The position numbers were made by a program, and so were the translations under genes. The notes below the pieces were generated by a model. It did no database searches and had not been told where the DNA came from. It saw nothing but the letters and a program-made list of their open reading frames with translations. A stretch of 64,000 nucleotides of DNA from Prosapia bicincta (lineage: Eukaryota; Arthropoda; Insecta; Hemiptera; Cercopidae), in NCBI GenBank assembly GCA_036971475.1, contig JBAIZL010000058.1, forward strand, positions 2,810,001 through 2,874,000. Reading direction: 5' to 3'. How positions within the stretch are numbered: position 1 is the stretch's first letter; each line of letters starts with the position of its first letter. This document shows positions 23,278 to 34,767 of this stretch, piece by piece.

Positions 23278-23284
<7 letters not shown>
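23053..23284. repeat. Near-perfect 230-bp palindrome between TA microsatellites
   Basis: The arms of about 110 bp (TATGAAGTTAATATATTACT ... complement ending AACTTCATA) pair almost perfectly around AATCGAATC. A GACAA-TGGTCAATTGACC-GAAAG stretch in the right arm resembles a degenerate hammerhead core. It lies between (TA)n at 22,973-23,006 and 23,282-23,326. Confidence 0.85.
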
Positions 23285-23328
<44 letters not shown>

Positions 23329-26033
23329 CTTGGAAGTTTGAATCATTTCCTTTGCATTCCTTATTATTATAAACATTTCTTGCAAGAGCAACTCAATCCT
23401 TTGTATACCTTATTGATATAAACATATCTTGGAAGCCGACTCATTCCTTTGCATACCTTATTGATATAAACATTTCTTGAAATTTCGAATCATTTCCTTT
23501 GCATATCTTATTGATATAAACATTTCTTGGAAGCTCAAATCATTTCTTCCTTTGCATATCTTATTGATATAAACATTTCTTAGAAGCTCGAATCATTTCC
23601 TTTGCATATGTTATTTATGTAAAGATATCTTGGAAGCCAGACTCATTTCCTTTGCATATGTTATTGATATAAATATTTGGAAACCAGATTCATTTCCTTT
23701 GCATACCATATTAATATAAATATTTCTTGGAAGCCTGACTCATAATTTTTTTTCAAATAGATGAAATAGGCTTAAATATAAAAGGCTTGAATTTAACGGA
23801 AGCTCAAAATATCGGGATTTTAATTTTCGAGACTTTATTGTAGTTCTTTTCTCTTCAACTCCAAATTTTTGTTGTTGTAAATATCAATGGTGTTTTCATA
23901 TGATTATTAAAATAGTTCCATCATTGCTATTCCGATATAAATTATGACATTTTTTATGTTTCTTCACAAAACACACCTACATTAATGTTTTACGAGACTG
24001 GGAATAATATAATGCCAAAGAGAAATTTTGTACAATAATTACAGAAAAACTTACCTTATTGTTAGGACAATGTCACTTTGTAGCAGTAAAGATGTATTGT
24101 TTAATAGAGTTGCTTTCTGTGTTGTTATTGGTTGAGGCTCTTGATAAAATTGGAGATGGTGTCCTCTTCATTATGCTAACATTATCTTCATGAAGCACTT
24201 TTCTAGTTAAACAAACCACCAAAATATTTCAATAAATGTTTTTTTATTACCAATTTAATATTTTCTCTCAGCTATTATTTTTTTGTATGTGTTATTGTTT
24301 TTATATGTTTTACTAATTCCTTTTGCTATATAAAATGAGTATTGATATTAGTACCTTTCATGTTTATGAGCTAAACATGTACATTGTTATAGAGAAACCA
24401 GACAAGACTAAACTTTATAGTTTTTTATAGCAAATGTTTTTTTTATTCAAGTACTATTTTTAAGTAAAAGCTTTGTAAATATAGCTTAAGGCCAAATGGA
24501 TTATGATAGAAGCCGATAAAAACCAATAAAAAAGAATTTGTTACGTCATGCTAATAATATCAAGAGCTTGACAGTATAGTGATTGATTGGTTCATATTGT
24601 GCAAAGGGGCCTTACACCCTGCTAAAACAAAATAAATTTAAACTTAAGTTGAAGTATTTCTAATGAAATTATATTCATGATAGAAAACATTCATGTATAT
24701 TCAAACATCTATATCAAGAATGAAGATTGGAGAAGAGGCTATTAGAAGTTTGCTGAATGGGTCAGATACGAAGCTACCACCCAAGACTACAGTGTCTAAA
24801 GATGGCAGAGAGAAGAGAAACTACACTATCTATTCCTACTGAAGGGGATTACATAAAGATAGTAAACATCAGTAAAGTTCGGTTACAAAATCCTAATTAA
24901 AATTCTTATTTCTTTGCAACTGACAAACTATTTATAACAAATTACAAGAAATTTAAAAAACAATTTCTAAAACTAAATTTTATATACAATTTAAATGAAT
25001 ATTAAATAACATTAGCTTAGTTGATAAAAAGAACATTTAAAATTTATGAATTACATTTCAAAGTGTGAAAATTATTCGGCCAATTCATAAGTTCATCAAA
25101 TATAAAGATATTAGGCATTAAAAATCGTAACTATATGTAACAACTGATTAATTATATGTTTTATGATTTGTAATAGTAACAGGTTTATTGGTATTTGGAT
25201 CAATTTATTGTCTGCAGTGCATTGCAGATATCAAAGGGATTTTCCTTTTTTTTGTTATTGTTGATATCATAAACATATCTTATTGAAATTAGGAAAAACA
25301 CTTGATGCCACAAATCGAAATTGTGTTATATCTACTAGAAAGTAAGAAGATATGTTATTCCTAACATTTATTTGGGTAAATTGTGAAAACCCTTGAGAGA
25401 TGAATTGTCCTAAACTCTTTGACCTGTGACTTTGGGCAAATAAATGCTCCCCCATACACACAATCAAGGATTTAAATAAATCTTGCCAATAAACAAGATA
25501 AATTCATTCCATAATATATTCTTTGATTTTTAAATTAAATTTAATTCATTTAAACTTTTATAAAAGTTGCTTGATGTAATCATCTTGAATTCACTGACTA
25601 AACCATATTTAAGAAATACTTAACTAAGATACCTACCATTTTTAGAGGGTTAGCTTCGTAAAAGGAACAAATGTGTTGAAACGCCTCAGCAAGTAAGCCA
25701 TTACGTATTCACTTAGTTAAGTACTTTTTAAATATAGTTTTATAAAAAGGTTTAAAAATTTCAAAATTTGTGCATATTTTAATTTTTTATTCCAATATGA
25801 AGTAAATTCACTAAGTTAGTGGAAGGTAGAGCAAAGTGATTTTTTGATATAATTTCCTATCTTTAGTTACTAACGCTCTAAGGGTCTAATATGTGAACTA
25901 AATGAAGGAAGCAAGGTGGATTACTATTTACTTTGCCCAGATATATTTTATGCATGTATACTTCACTCATCATACAATAAAACTAACACATAAATTATTT
26001 AAACAAACTGAAACCAAATTTGGTTTTTCAGAT

Positions 26034-26420
26034 GGTATACAAATATGAGAGGAAGACAAGCCAAGCTAGATGGTCTGAAGACAGTTTAAAATTAGCCATA
26101 AAATCTATTGAAGATGGTTTCAATTCCATTTCAGGGTAGTCAAAATCTTACAGTATTCTTTTTGCCAATCTTAGCAAGAAATGGGATTTAAAGAAATCTT
26201 ACAAAGGAAAACGCAATACCAGTTGTCAACAATAAGAAAAATATCGCAATTTTAAAAGAGATAAAAAGATTGCTTTTGTTAAATTTTCCAGGGAAAATAA
26301 GAGGACCCCCTCTGGATGATTGGATACAGTGTGAGCATTGTCTTGAATAGCCTCATGAAGGTTGTTCAGACTATTGTGGATTGGGATCATATTTCCTTGA
26401 CTTATGTATCGACAGTTAAA
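26034..26420 (+). pseudogene. psq-HTH / zinc-finger exon pair, unit A copy (broken)
   Basis: After the acceptor-like ttggtttttcag the frame reads MVYKYERKTSQARWSEDSLK, AIKSIEDGFNSISG and then TAG where units C and D have Ser. The N-terminal sequence is the psq/CENP-B-like HTH start typical of pogo/Tigger-derived and jerky-type proteins. Downstream, about 26,295-26,417, LDDWIQCEHCLE is followed by a stop and then PHEGCSDYCGLGSYF. Both parts are inactivated in this copy. Confidence 0.65.
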
Positions 26421-26649
26421 GTTGACAAACATTATAATTTCTTTTGGTTCTACTTAATGGTACAAATTTAAAGAGTGTGAGGTATATTTTGTTAAATTTT
26501 GTGGTGTAATTTGTACTCTAAAATTAAGAGTTTTTTTTTGTAAAATTGCTGTAAATGTAATGGATATATTTTGTGCTTGTGTGCATTTTATCCCAACATT
26601 TTTCCTTTTTCAGGTTAATGAGTACATTATTCACTTTGCTTAGGGTACC

Positions 26650-27006
26650 TTGGGCCTATACAGTTCAAATCACCTATACAGTTCAAAAACACACCAGGAT
26701 AAACACGACAGGGCAGGTGTATACAAGATTACATGCAACAACTGTCCCAGCTTTCACATAGTACAAACAGGGAGAACATTTACCTCGAGATACGAAGAAC
26801 ACATAAAACAGATAAGAGAGATACAACCCACATCAAATTTGGCCACACACATACAAAACACACTACACCCACAGACTGACATAGACACCAATCTAAAAGT
26901 CCTACATTACATCAATAATGGCAAAAAACGTAACACAGTAGAAAACTATGAGATATATAAACACAATAAATACTATCCACAACACATTCTAAACAACAAA
27001 ACATAC
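26650..27006 (+). pseudogene. PLE-b GIY-YIG fragment at the end of unit A
   Basis: It reads GVYKITCNNCPSFHIVQTGR, TFTSRYEEHIKQ, then HIQNTLHPQTDIDTNLKVLH and ENYEIYKHNKYYPQHILNNK. This is a PLE endonuclease segment with one continuous frame (26,650-27,111) but with the YIG triad changed to HIV, so it is probably inactive. At 27,006 it switches abruptly into a partial copy of the unit interior (TTGTTTGAGGAAATATTAAG), marking a recombination junction. Confidence 0.8.
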
Positions 27007-27800
27007 TTGTTGTTTGAGGAAATATTAAGCTACAGGTCCTTGAATTTTTCAATTTTAACACTACAGATAAAATTGCTCAAACTGTCCACTGAGTATAGAA
27101 TATTATGTTGATAATATAAAAGAGAAGTTCATATACAGTAGAGTCTCGAGAATTCAAAGTAGAACGGAGGGACACCCCTCAGATTACTGAAAACTCGGAT
27201 TACACAGAATTTTGTTCCTGTGCATTAGAAAAAATTGGAGTTTTAATGAACCCAAACACTATAATAAAAAATGCACTAAATACGTAACTTTATACAGACA
27301 TATCTTTGAAGCTCGGCTCATTCCTTTGCATACCTTATTGATATAAACATATCTTTGTAGCCTGGCTCTTTCCTTTGTATACATTATTGATATAAACATA
27401 TCTTTGGAGCCCGGCTCTTTCCTTTGCATACATTATTGATATAAACATATCTTTGAAGCCCGGCTCATTCCTTTGCATACATTATTGATATAAACATATC
27501 TCAGAAGCCAGACTCTTTTTCTGTGCATATATACATATTTCTTGAAAGCTTGAATAATTTCCTTTGCGTTCCTTATTATTATAAACATTTCTTGCAAGAG
27601 CAACTCAATCCTTTGTATACCTTATTGATATAAATATTTCTTGTGCCTGACTCATCATTTTCTTTCAAATAGATAAAAAAGGCTCTAATAGAAACAGGCT
27701 CGAATTTAACCGAAGCTCAAAATATTGGAACTGCAATTCTCGAGACACTATTGTAGCTTTCGTCTCTTCCACTCAAATTTTTTTTTTTGTAAACATCAAT
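27007..27800. repeat. Partial second copy of the unit, with Tigger-like element
   Basis: It starts at TTTGAGGAAATATTAAGCTA (in units C and D at about 50,738 and 58,467) and contains a Tigger-like element at 27,134-27,755 with fewer minisatellite copies than unit A. The ends are TACAGTAGAGTCTCGAGAAT and, reversed, TACAATAGTGTCTCGAGAAT. Confidence 0.8.
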
Positions 27801-27954
27801 GGAGGCACTGAGATGCAAAGGGGTGCAAGTGACAAAAATTAAAGTTCAGAGATAACCAGTGCAAATGATAGAGGATACGTTGTTTTATTTGTTGGCAAAG
27901 AGATGCAAGTGCCAGCCCTGACATGTGCTGATATTTAGCGGTGTAAAGAAGAAC

Positions 27955-28400
27955 TACTAATTGAAAGCTTCATTTTGTTTAGCAGCAGAGGGGGTTAGGT
28001 GCACTTACACCTGTTTGCCTCTGACAGACTTCCCTATGACAGTTTACCATAAATTATCAGTAAATGAGGACTTACCCTTCTCAGAATATAACATGACCAA
28101 ACCCAAAACTGGGCGACCTTCAACGAACTTTACTTTAAAACCACTCTACGAACAGCCACCCACAATCTCGACTGAAAAGTACAGGGACCTGTAGTCTCTT
28201 TTACAGTTTTTGCCACCCGTTAACCACAAATTCTATCAAGAACTTAAACATGCGAAGAAAAAAACCAAAACAGTAAGACCCCCACCAAAAGGAAAAGGAA
28301 ACAAGACGAAAGAGAAGAAAGGAACAAAGAACAACAAGGATATGACAAGGCAGTCACATCTACTTCTCATGCAAATCCCTTCCCTGGCTTCTCTGACGTA
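27955..28400 (+). pseudogene. Broken ORF of a mobile-element-type uncharacterised protein
   Basis: It is an open frame of 77 codons (FCLAAEGVRCTYTCLPLTDF ... RPSTNFTLKPLYEQPP ... EKYRDL) ending in TAG, followed in the same frame by SLLQFLPPVNHKFYQELKHA and a Lys-rich tail to 28,401. The order 'KYRDLQSLLPF-IPPxHHxFY' followed by a basic tail is one I have seen at the C-terminus of uncharacterised arthropod/cnidarian ORFs linked to mobile elements. I cannot name the family. The single stop at about 28,192 breaks an otherwise continuous frame. Confidence 0.45.
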
Positions 28401-28401
28401 G

Positions 28402-28720
28402 AACAAGATAAAATGTATGACTCAGATTAGCTTTGTATTTAAAAAGTAATACATTGTTTTCATTTTTTTATTCAACAGGTGTTTTATAACCAACAAAATA
28501 TGCCTTATTCTTCAGTTGCAAAGGGGTGTAAGTAACATATTTGGAAGTAAAAGGGTGTAAGTGATAGCAGGGTAATTAAACAAAAATTACCCTGCCCTAA
28601 TTTTCCATTATATTTATTTCATACTGCATATTTAAACAACTAAATACATGACAAAATAATGTGTGTAGATAGCATTTGCATAAAACATAAGTAGAATGTA
28701 CAATAACTTTGTAAATGTAA
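28402..28720. other. Non-coding DNA with an 11-12 bp hairpin
   Basis: AGGGTAATTAA and TTAATTACCCT-like arms near 28,570-28,595 form a hairpin. GATGCAAAGGGGTGCAAGTG (27,812) and a related TTGCAAAGGGGTGTAAGTAA (28,516) recur on either side of the broken ORF, as possible direct repeats bounding it. Confidence 0.4.
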
Positions 28721-28849
28721 CTTTGTGTGTGTGTGTGTGTGTGTGTCTGTGTAAGTGTGTATATATGGTGTGTGTGTATGTGAGTGTGTGTGTGTGTGTG
28801 TGTGTATGTGTGTGTGTGTGTGTCTTTGTGTGTGTGTATGTCGTTGTGT

Positions 28850-28888
<39 letters not shown>

Positions 28889-29175
28889 TTTGTGTGTGTG
28901 TATGTCGTTGTGTGTGTGTGTGTGTATGTGTGTGTGTGTATGTCTTTGTGTGTGCATACGTGTGTGTGTGTCTGTGTCTGTGTAAGTGTGTACATATGGT
29001 GTGTGCATGTGTGTGTGTGTGTGTATGTGTGTATGTGTGTCTGTGTGTGTGTGTGTGTGTGTGTCTATGTATATGTGTGTATGTGAGTGTGTGTGTGTGT
29101 GTGTGTATGTGTATGTATGTGAGTGTGTGCGTTTGTCTTTGTTTGTGTGTGTGTGTGTGTGTTTTGTGTGTGTGT
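28721..29175. repeat. Long TG/CA microsatellite
   Basis: About 455 bp of (TG)n interrupted by TATG, TCTTTG and CGTTG. A higher-order duplication is visible: a stretch with 'gtgtctttgtgtgtgtgtat' then GTCGTTG occurs at about 28,820 and 28,886. All ORFs called across it on both strands are artefacts. Confidence 0.97.
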
Positions 29176-30336
29176 AGGCGCCTGTGCTGGTGCGTGAATG
29201 TGTGACGTCATGAGGGGGGGTTTTGAGTAAAGTGCATATATGTTTTGTGTAGTTTAGTTGGTTTTCGGACTAAAGTGGACTTTAATTTTGGAAGTTTAAG
29301 AAATTAAAACATATGCAGCCCCAATTGAGAAGGGGGAGTAAAAAGAATTTAATTTTTTAGGGAGAGTTAGTATATGATTCTTTGTGGTAAATGCACTTTA
29401 TAGAAAACTGTATTTATTTCCATTTATTATGGAAGTTAGTATTAAAATCAATTATACATTTTATTAGGAAGTGTATTTGGTGTATTTAAAGTGCATTTTT
29501 GTAGTACCAAAACAATCAGTTCTTAAATATCCCTATCACTCCAATACCATTACATAAACTTTTACTTAAATGCATTTAATTATAACTTCAATTACATAAA
29601 ATTACTAAATATAAATAAGTTATAGTACAATCAGAATTATATTATTTGTACAAACAATACTAGCATGTATAATAAACGGAATAGTAAATCATCTGTTATT
29701 GTATCAATGTTATTATACTTTTATTGGAGGAATAATAATTTTATTTATTTATAATGCTAGTATTGCTTCAAATGAAAAATTTTAATTTACAATAAAAATA
29801 ATTATAAATATTATTCTAATATTAATAAGCATGTTCATAATAATAAATAATTTAATCATAGATTTCAAAATAACTTAAATATATATTCAATAATAAATCA
29901 AAATTAATAAATAAATATTATCTTTACACGCGCACACACACCTACAAATGCGCACACTCACACACACATACACACTATTAAGCAATTAAAATTTAGCGGT
30001 CCCAATTAACGTCTTACTTAAGAGAAAGTATTTGAAAGAAATATCTACAGATGCTTTTATTATAAGTATGTTTAAAGAATTAAAAGGGCTCCATTCCACC
30101 AAAACAACATAATGTTCCCACAGAAGAAACAAATTTGATAAATGCTCGTTATTGTAAAAGATATCACCTGATGTATTTACTTAGGTAGCTCTAAGGCTTA
30201 CTAGAAGCCCAAATGTTCTACAATTTTATAAGCTAAACTTGCTTAAGAAAGAACAATAGGTAAAATTTAGCAAAAGCAATCAATTTCCTTGTATAGAATA
30301 CAAGTGACCATAATTTACACTGTCCTCAGATTAAAT
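29176..30336. other. Unassigned AT-rich DNA
   Basis: No coding signal. A short CA-rich patch lies at 29,930-29,970. Confidence 0.5.
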
Positions 30337-30885
30337 GTAAGTCATAGGTAGTTACTTGAGTGATTAAGTGAAAACTATCAACCTACTTGCTGACGCATTT
30401 CGAAACAATCATTTAAGAAGGAAAACCACTACTGGCGGCGATCGCTCAAGGTGGCAAGGGAATGATATATCGGTGTGGAGGAATGTAGGATAGGGGGGTT
30501 GTGCACTGTGTAATGGAATAGGGTGTTAGATTCGAAGTGTGTATGGTCATTTAAGATATGTTGCGTTATGTTTGAATATTTCAAATTTTTCTATAGGCCT
30601 CCTGATTAGTATGAATATCAGTGTATCTGTGTTGGGTGATTTGTATATGTGATACATAGCTGGATTTTGTATTTACATTTTCATGTTGTTGATGTATTCT
30701 TTGTATCTCGTGTTAAATGACCAACCTGTATTCTCAATGTAGACGCTGGGGCAGTCACTAAAAGTTATTTTGTAAAAACAACAAACAGACAAATACAGCA
30801 TATCTGGTAGACTATATACATAATCTATCTCTAGCTCTATATTTAGGGTGAAATAGTCAAGATTATTAGTTAGGGAAATTCGCAA
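30337..30885 (-). pseudogene. PLE-c 3' part: tail and GIY-YIG remnant
   Basis: The minus-strand frame at 30,673-30,885 ends in FYKITFSDCPSVYIENTGWS, FNTRYKEYINNMKM, a degenerate GIY-YIG segment (YIG changed to YIE). The tail continues left with CTTGCTGACGCATTTCGAAA and GGCGGCGATCGCTCAAGG, shared with the intronic element at 7,878. It is a third PLE subfamily for this window. Confidence 0.7.
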
Positions 30886-31405
30886 AACTAGAGATTAGGG
30901 AGTAGTGTAAAAATGTTTACTACGCCGAAGTGTTTAATTTGACTCGATCAGATCGGTTTAGAGAGGATAAAACAGTGAATATAGTAATCATTATGGCGCA
31001 AAACTATTTTTTTTAATGCAACTACTCACTTAAGATTTTAGATACAAGTTATCACACTAATACATGAATACACATAGGAGTATTGGATTTACCTTGTGAG
31101 TATCGACGGAAGACAGGTTGTTGAACGTTTAGCGTTACCCAGGGTGCACCACGAGGAGGCGCTCAACTTCACACCCCCTGTAACAAAACAATGTTTTTTT
31201 TGCATCAAACAATTATACTTTCCTAAAAGTGTTTATCCTTATCTGATGAAGAATATGTAATAAAAAAAACAAATTGTCTAGTTCAAACTATGGTTAGTTG
31301 TAATCAAAGCCTACATAAATTACAATAATACATGGAGCAATTCACTGATTTCGCTACCCAAGAATTTCAAACAATTTTTCAATTCTTTCTATTAGTTTAC
31401 ACTCT

Positions 31406-31463
<58 letters not shown>

Positions 31464-31559
31464 CTTGTTCAAATTTTCTTTTGTTAATAAAATACTTTTT
31501 ATTCATCCACTCAGTTTCAAATACATTTTTTTTATAGGGAATGACGCTTGATGTTAATA
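30886..31559. other. Unassigned DNA with (TA)n microsatellite
   Basis: A perfect (TA)n tract lies at about 31,411-31,462. Just after it, AACTTGTTCAAATTTTCTTT and TTATTCATCCACTCAG belong to the dispersed repeat also found at 15,040, 15,830, 33,305 and 34,130. Confidence 0.6.
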
Positions 31560-32640
31560 AAGATTTTCAAAATACTAATTCAATAATTAATTTCGCTTTC
31601 TCTTTTGCCTCCTGATATTGTGATCTGTCCTATGTATATACATGTTTATATTATTTGTAATTATATAATAAAAAGTAACTAAAATAAAATTTTTTGTTGT
31701 TAACCTAAGTAGGGATTGACTTTAATAAAAATAAATAATTATATTACTTGCATTTGTTGATTCTATCTTCGCGTGAGCTACTAGTAATCACTAAACGCTT
31801 TTAAAAGTTTTAAACTTGCCTACAGTAGCACTTACTTTGCTTGTTGAGGATGGCCGTTTCGGGAGATGTGTCCCTTTATCAACTCAGACCGTAACTCCAG
31901 TCTGAGTTGACAAAGGGACACATCTCCCGAAACGGCCGTCCTCAACAAGCAAAGTAAGTGATACTATAGGCAAGTTTAAAACATTTAGAAGTGTTTAGTA
32001 TATTACTTGTTTAAATTAAAATTTTATGTATTAGCAACTTTGGTAAATTTGTAAACCAAATTTTCTAAAATTTAAAGCTAAATAAAACAACAAATTTAAA
32101 ATATCAATAAAGTATCAAATTAAACTTTAGAATTAACGTTAGTCTAACTAAAATAGATTTTTTTTTTATATTTCAAAAAAACATTACTTTAGATTTCAAA
32201 TTTTGGGGATAGAATGTTAAGCAACTGTAAAAAACGATTATTTTACAAAAATATATAAGAGCATACTAAAACAGTTGTTTTTTCTCATCATCCAGTTAGA
32301 GACAATAAACTTTTTTACAATTTTTATATATTTTTCATGAAATCTTCTTTTCTTTACTAAACTTTCAAAATTTCATATTCCCGCCATTTTGTGTTTGAAG
32401 TGTCTTCTAAAACGTTTTTAAAACAGTTTTGGTTAAACTAGCAATTGCAACATATTTTGAATTTAATAACCGTAGCTATTTTAAAGATATTATTTTGTAA
32501 ACTCACAGACAGATAAGCTGGGGGAAACCTAGAAATAATAGACAAGATAGGTTTATACTTTGTAAAATATGTTTTGTTTATTTTGACCTGGTAAACATCT
32601 AGGGAATTTTAATATATTAATTCATGCAGAATCATGAATC
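31560..32640. repeat. Segmental-duplication block 1, right copy
   Basis: It is colinear with 10,520-11,410 (see that entry), with an added 248-bp fold-back at 31,751-31,998. The similarity stops close to AATTCATGCAGAATCATGAA. Confidence 0.85.
31751..31998. mobile_element. PLE-a tail fold-back insert with 11-bp TSD
   Basis: The target-site duplication tatattacttg lies at 31,740-31,750 and 31,999-32,009. The left copy of this block (about 10,775-10,795) has the uninterrupted target. The insert is a long palindrome (31,791-31,998) with the centre GTAACTCCAG. The right arm reads TTGACAA, a stem GGGA...TCTCCC, then GAAACGG, a degenerate hammerhead-like core. Confidence 0.88.
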
Positions 32641-33239
32641 TGCAGTGAAGCAATACCCCAAGAAACTAGACATATTATACGTCTTTTAGCATTTTTAGTT
32701 ATTTGAATGTTGTAATACTTTTATTATAGTTTCCACTGTGTTTAGAATCGCTAAATATAGTTTATATGACTTTTTTATAATACTTTATGTAAATGTATTT
32801 AAATAACTTTGTATTTAGTTTAATAACTATATTTTTAAGACTTTGATGTTTTGTAAATACTGTTATACAGTTTCAAGGTTGTATAAATATATAATTATAT
32901 TCATTGATAAAAATATATTTTGTATTACAGTTTACAGTATTACAGTGGCACAACATATGCGCATACTTACCCAGCTTGTGAGGCAAGACTGCTTTTTTTA
33001 GGTAAAAAGAAAAAATTGTAACTATGAAAAACTATATAAGTATAAAAATACCATAAAATTCCAGTTTGGCTATAAATGTTAGAAAGTTTAATTGCAGTAT
33101 TTGTGTAATACATTTTGCATTAATGAAGCTGGCAAAGCCTATTTGTTTCTTGGCTGCACTGTCTTTCTCCATCTTACTCCACATAAGGTAGTAGAGTAAG
33201 CGAACACTTAGCACAATCATTCAATCTGAAGTATTTCAA
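32641..33239. other. Unassigned DNA between blocks 1 and 2
   Basis: In the left copy this position holds 3.6 kb including the PLE-a inverted pair. No gene is seen here; the minus ORF at 33,032-33,220 has no motif. Confidence 0.5.
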
Positions 33240-34767
33240 AAGATATCACTGACAGAAAGAGCTTTCACAATTCCTACTGTTAGTTCACACTCTCTGTATG
33301 TATATCTTTTTCAAATTTTCAATCATTAATAAAATACTTTTTATTCATCCACTTAAGTTCAAATACATTTGTTAAAACTTGGAGTGGATGACAACTGGTG
33401 TTAATAGAGTTATGTAAAATGCTAATTCATTAATTAAACTTAATGATATAATTTTAGTTTTGTATTGGAGGAAAACCTTTCAAAAAGGGTCAAGGTATGC
33501 AATATAGTTATTCCATCCCATTTAGCTCTAATTAAGTGATATCATATTATTTCATAAAACAGCTGATTTTATGTTATAGGCTGTGTGATAGAACAGCTGT
33601 TTTAACACATAGCTCATGTTACTTTATTTATATTATTTTTAATTATTTAAACAAAGCAACTAAAATAAAATGGTTACTTGTTGACCCAAGTAGGAATTGA
33701 CTTTAAAATATTTTTGTATATATTACTTATTTTAGTAAGGTCAGAGTGTTTAAATATATAGATTTTTTCATGCATATTATCTTCTAAAGAAAATGATTGT
33801 TTTACACTGAACAACAAAATATAATATAATTTATGATACTAAATATCTTTACTTACGGAGGGTCAGGCTGACTGGGGTAGGTGAGCACAGGAACATCCGG
33901 ATTCTAGAAACATTTAAAGCACTTGAATCAATTTCCAGAGAACTATGTTGTGTCTTACAAGCTGAGTGAATGAATGTTATAAGTATTATTGTTAGACTAA
34001 GCAGTGACCAGTTTATCTTATAGAACAAAATATTCCTCAAGATATGGATTATTTCCTAACCCTGATTCACTTGCATTAGTAACCTTTACTAAACTCTTTC
34101 GCCTATTAGTTCACACTTTCCCTATAAATATCTTGTTCAACCTTTTAATCCTTAATCAAATCATTTTTATTCATCCACTTAAGCAAAATACATTTTTAAA
34201 ATCTCGTAACAGATGACACTTAATGTTAATACAGTTTTTTCAAATATTAATTCATTAATTTAATTCTATTAATTAATTTTAATAATTGATTTTGCTTTCT
34301 ATTTTACCATATAATATTGTGGGTCTGTCATATGTATATACATATTTATATTATTTGTAATTATTTAATAAAAATTACATAAAATAAAATTTTGCTTTAT
34401 TGAAATAAGTAGGAACTGATTTTAAAACTTTTTTTTTCTTACTTGTTTCCTATAAACTTCAGAAATAAATAGTGTTAGTGGAAAAATCCAGAATACATTA
34501 TTCTTCAAGAAGATACTTGTTTGGTTCCCTATATCTTTAATGGTTTCTATTTTAAAATTACATTACTAAACCATTAAAGGTGTGCTTTTACACTTTTAGA
34601 ACTATACATTCCAAAAGTATGCACTTAGATCTGTATGATCAGGCCAGTTAAAAACTATTTTTTCAAATAACAAGAAACATATTTGTGATAAGGTGAACCG
34701 GTTTGATTTTTCTTCTTTTATATAGTTTATAACTGTATGTACTGATTTTTCATTGAAGTTTCATAGT
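33240..34767. repeat. Segmental-duplication block 2, right copy, left of the hAT element
   Basis: It is colinear with 14,990-16,606. It contains two partial copies of the TTCACACTCTC / TTATTCATCCACT repeat (33,280-33,380 and 34,105-34,205), as the left copy does. The similarity continues after the hAT element at 39,297. Confidence 0.88.

Larger units (their letters stand above)
22421..23842. mobile_element. Tigger/pogo-like non-autonomous element with internal minisatellite
   Basis: The left end TACAGTAGAATCTCGAGAAT and the right end (reverse) TACAATAAAGTCTCGAAAAT form terminal inverted repeats of the Tigger/pogo type, next to a CTCGGATTAC block. No transposase ORF lies inside. The body is a minisatellite: a unit of about 58 bp containing 'ttgatataaacatatcttgg' and 'cctttgcatac' is repeated many times. 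It also hosts a PLE-a fold-back at about 22,505-22,718 and a palindrome at 23,053-23,284 between two (TA)n tracts. Confidence 0.78.
18795..27006. repeat. Complex repeat unit A (about 8.2 kb)
   Basis: This is the most diverged copy of the unit tandemly repeated at 40-64 kb. Its parts are in the same order: start with 'ttaaattttacacaatttct', the PDPPPFEEKQL-type ORF piece (about 19,850-20,040), the LWIGG-type piece (20,940-21,790, split by a non-LTR insertion), the Tigger-like element with minisatellite (22,421-23,842), the TGNN...KEKF piece (about 23,970-24,130), the KIGEEAIRSL piece (about 24,720-24,900), the psq-HTH exon (26,034) and the zinc-finger exon (about 26,290), then the PLE-b fragment. 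Most coding pieces carry stops or shifts. Confidence 0.85.

Noticed and set aside
22700..23750. Regular 58-bp repeats considered as a CRISPR array
   Set aside because: The repeats are adjacent and degenerate without spacers, lie inside a Tigger-like element, and the genome is eukaryotic.
28597..29205. Several long ORFs of Cys-Val or Thr-His repeats on both strands
   Set aside because: They are six-frame translations of a TG/CA microsatellite with no start, splice or domain context. The same applies to 850-1156.
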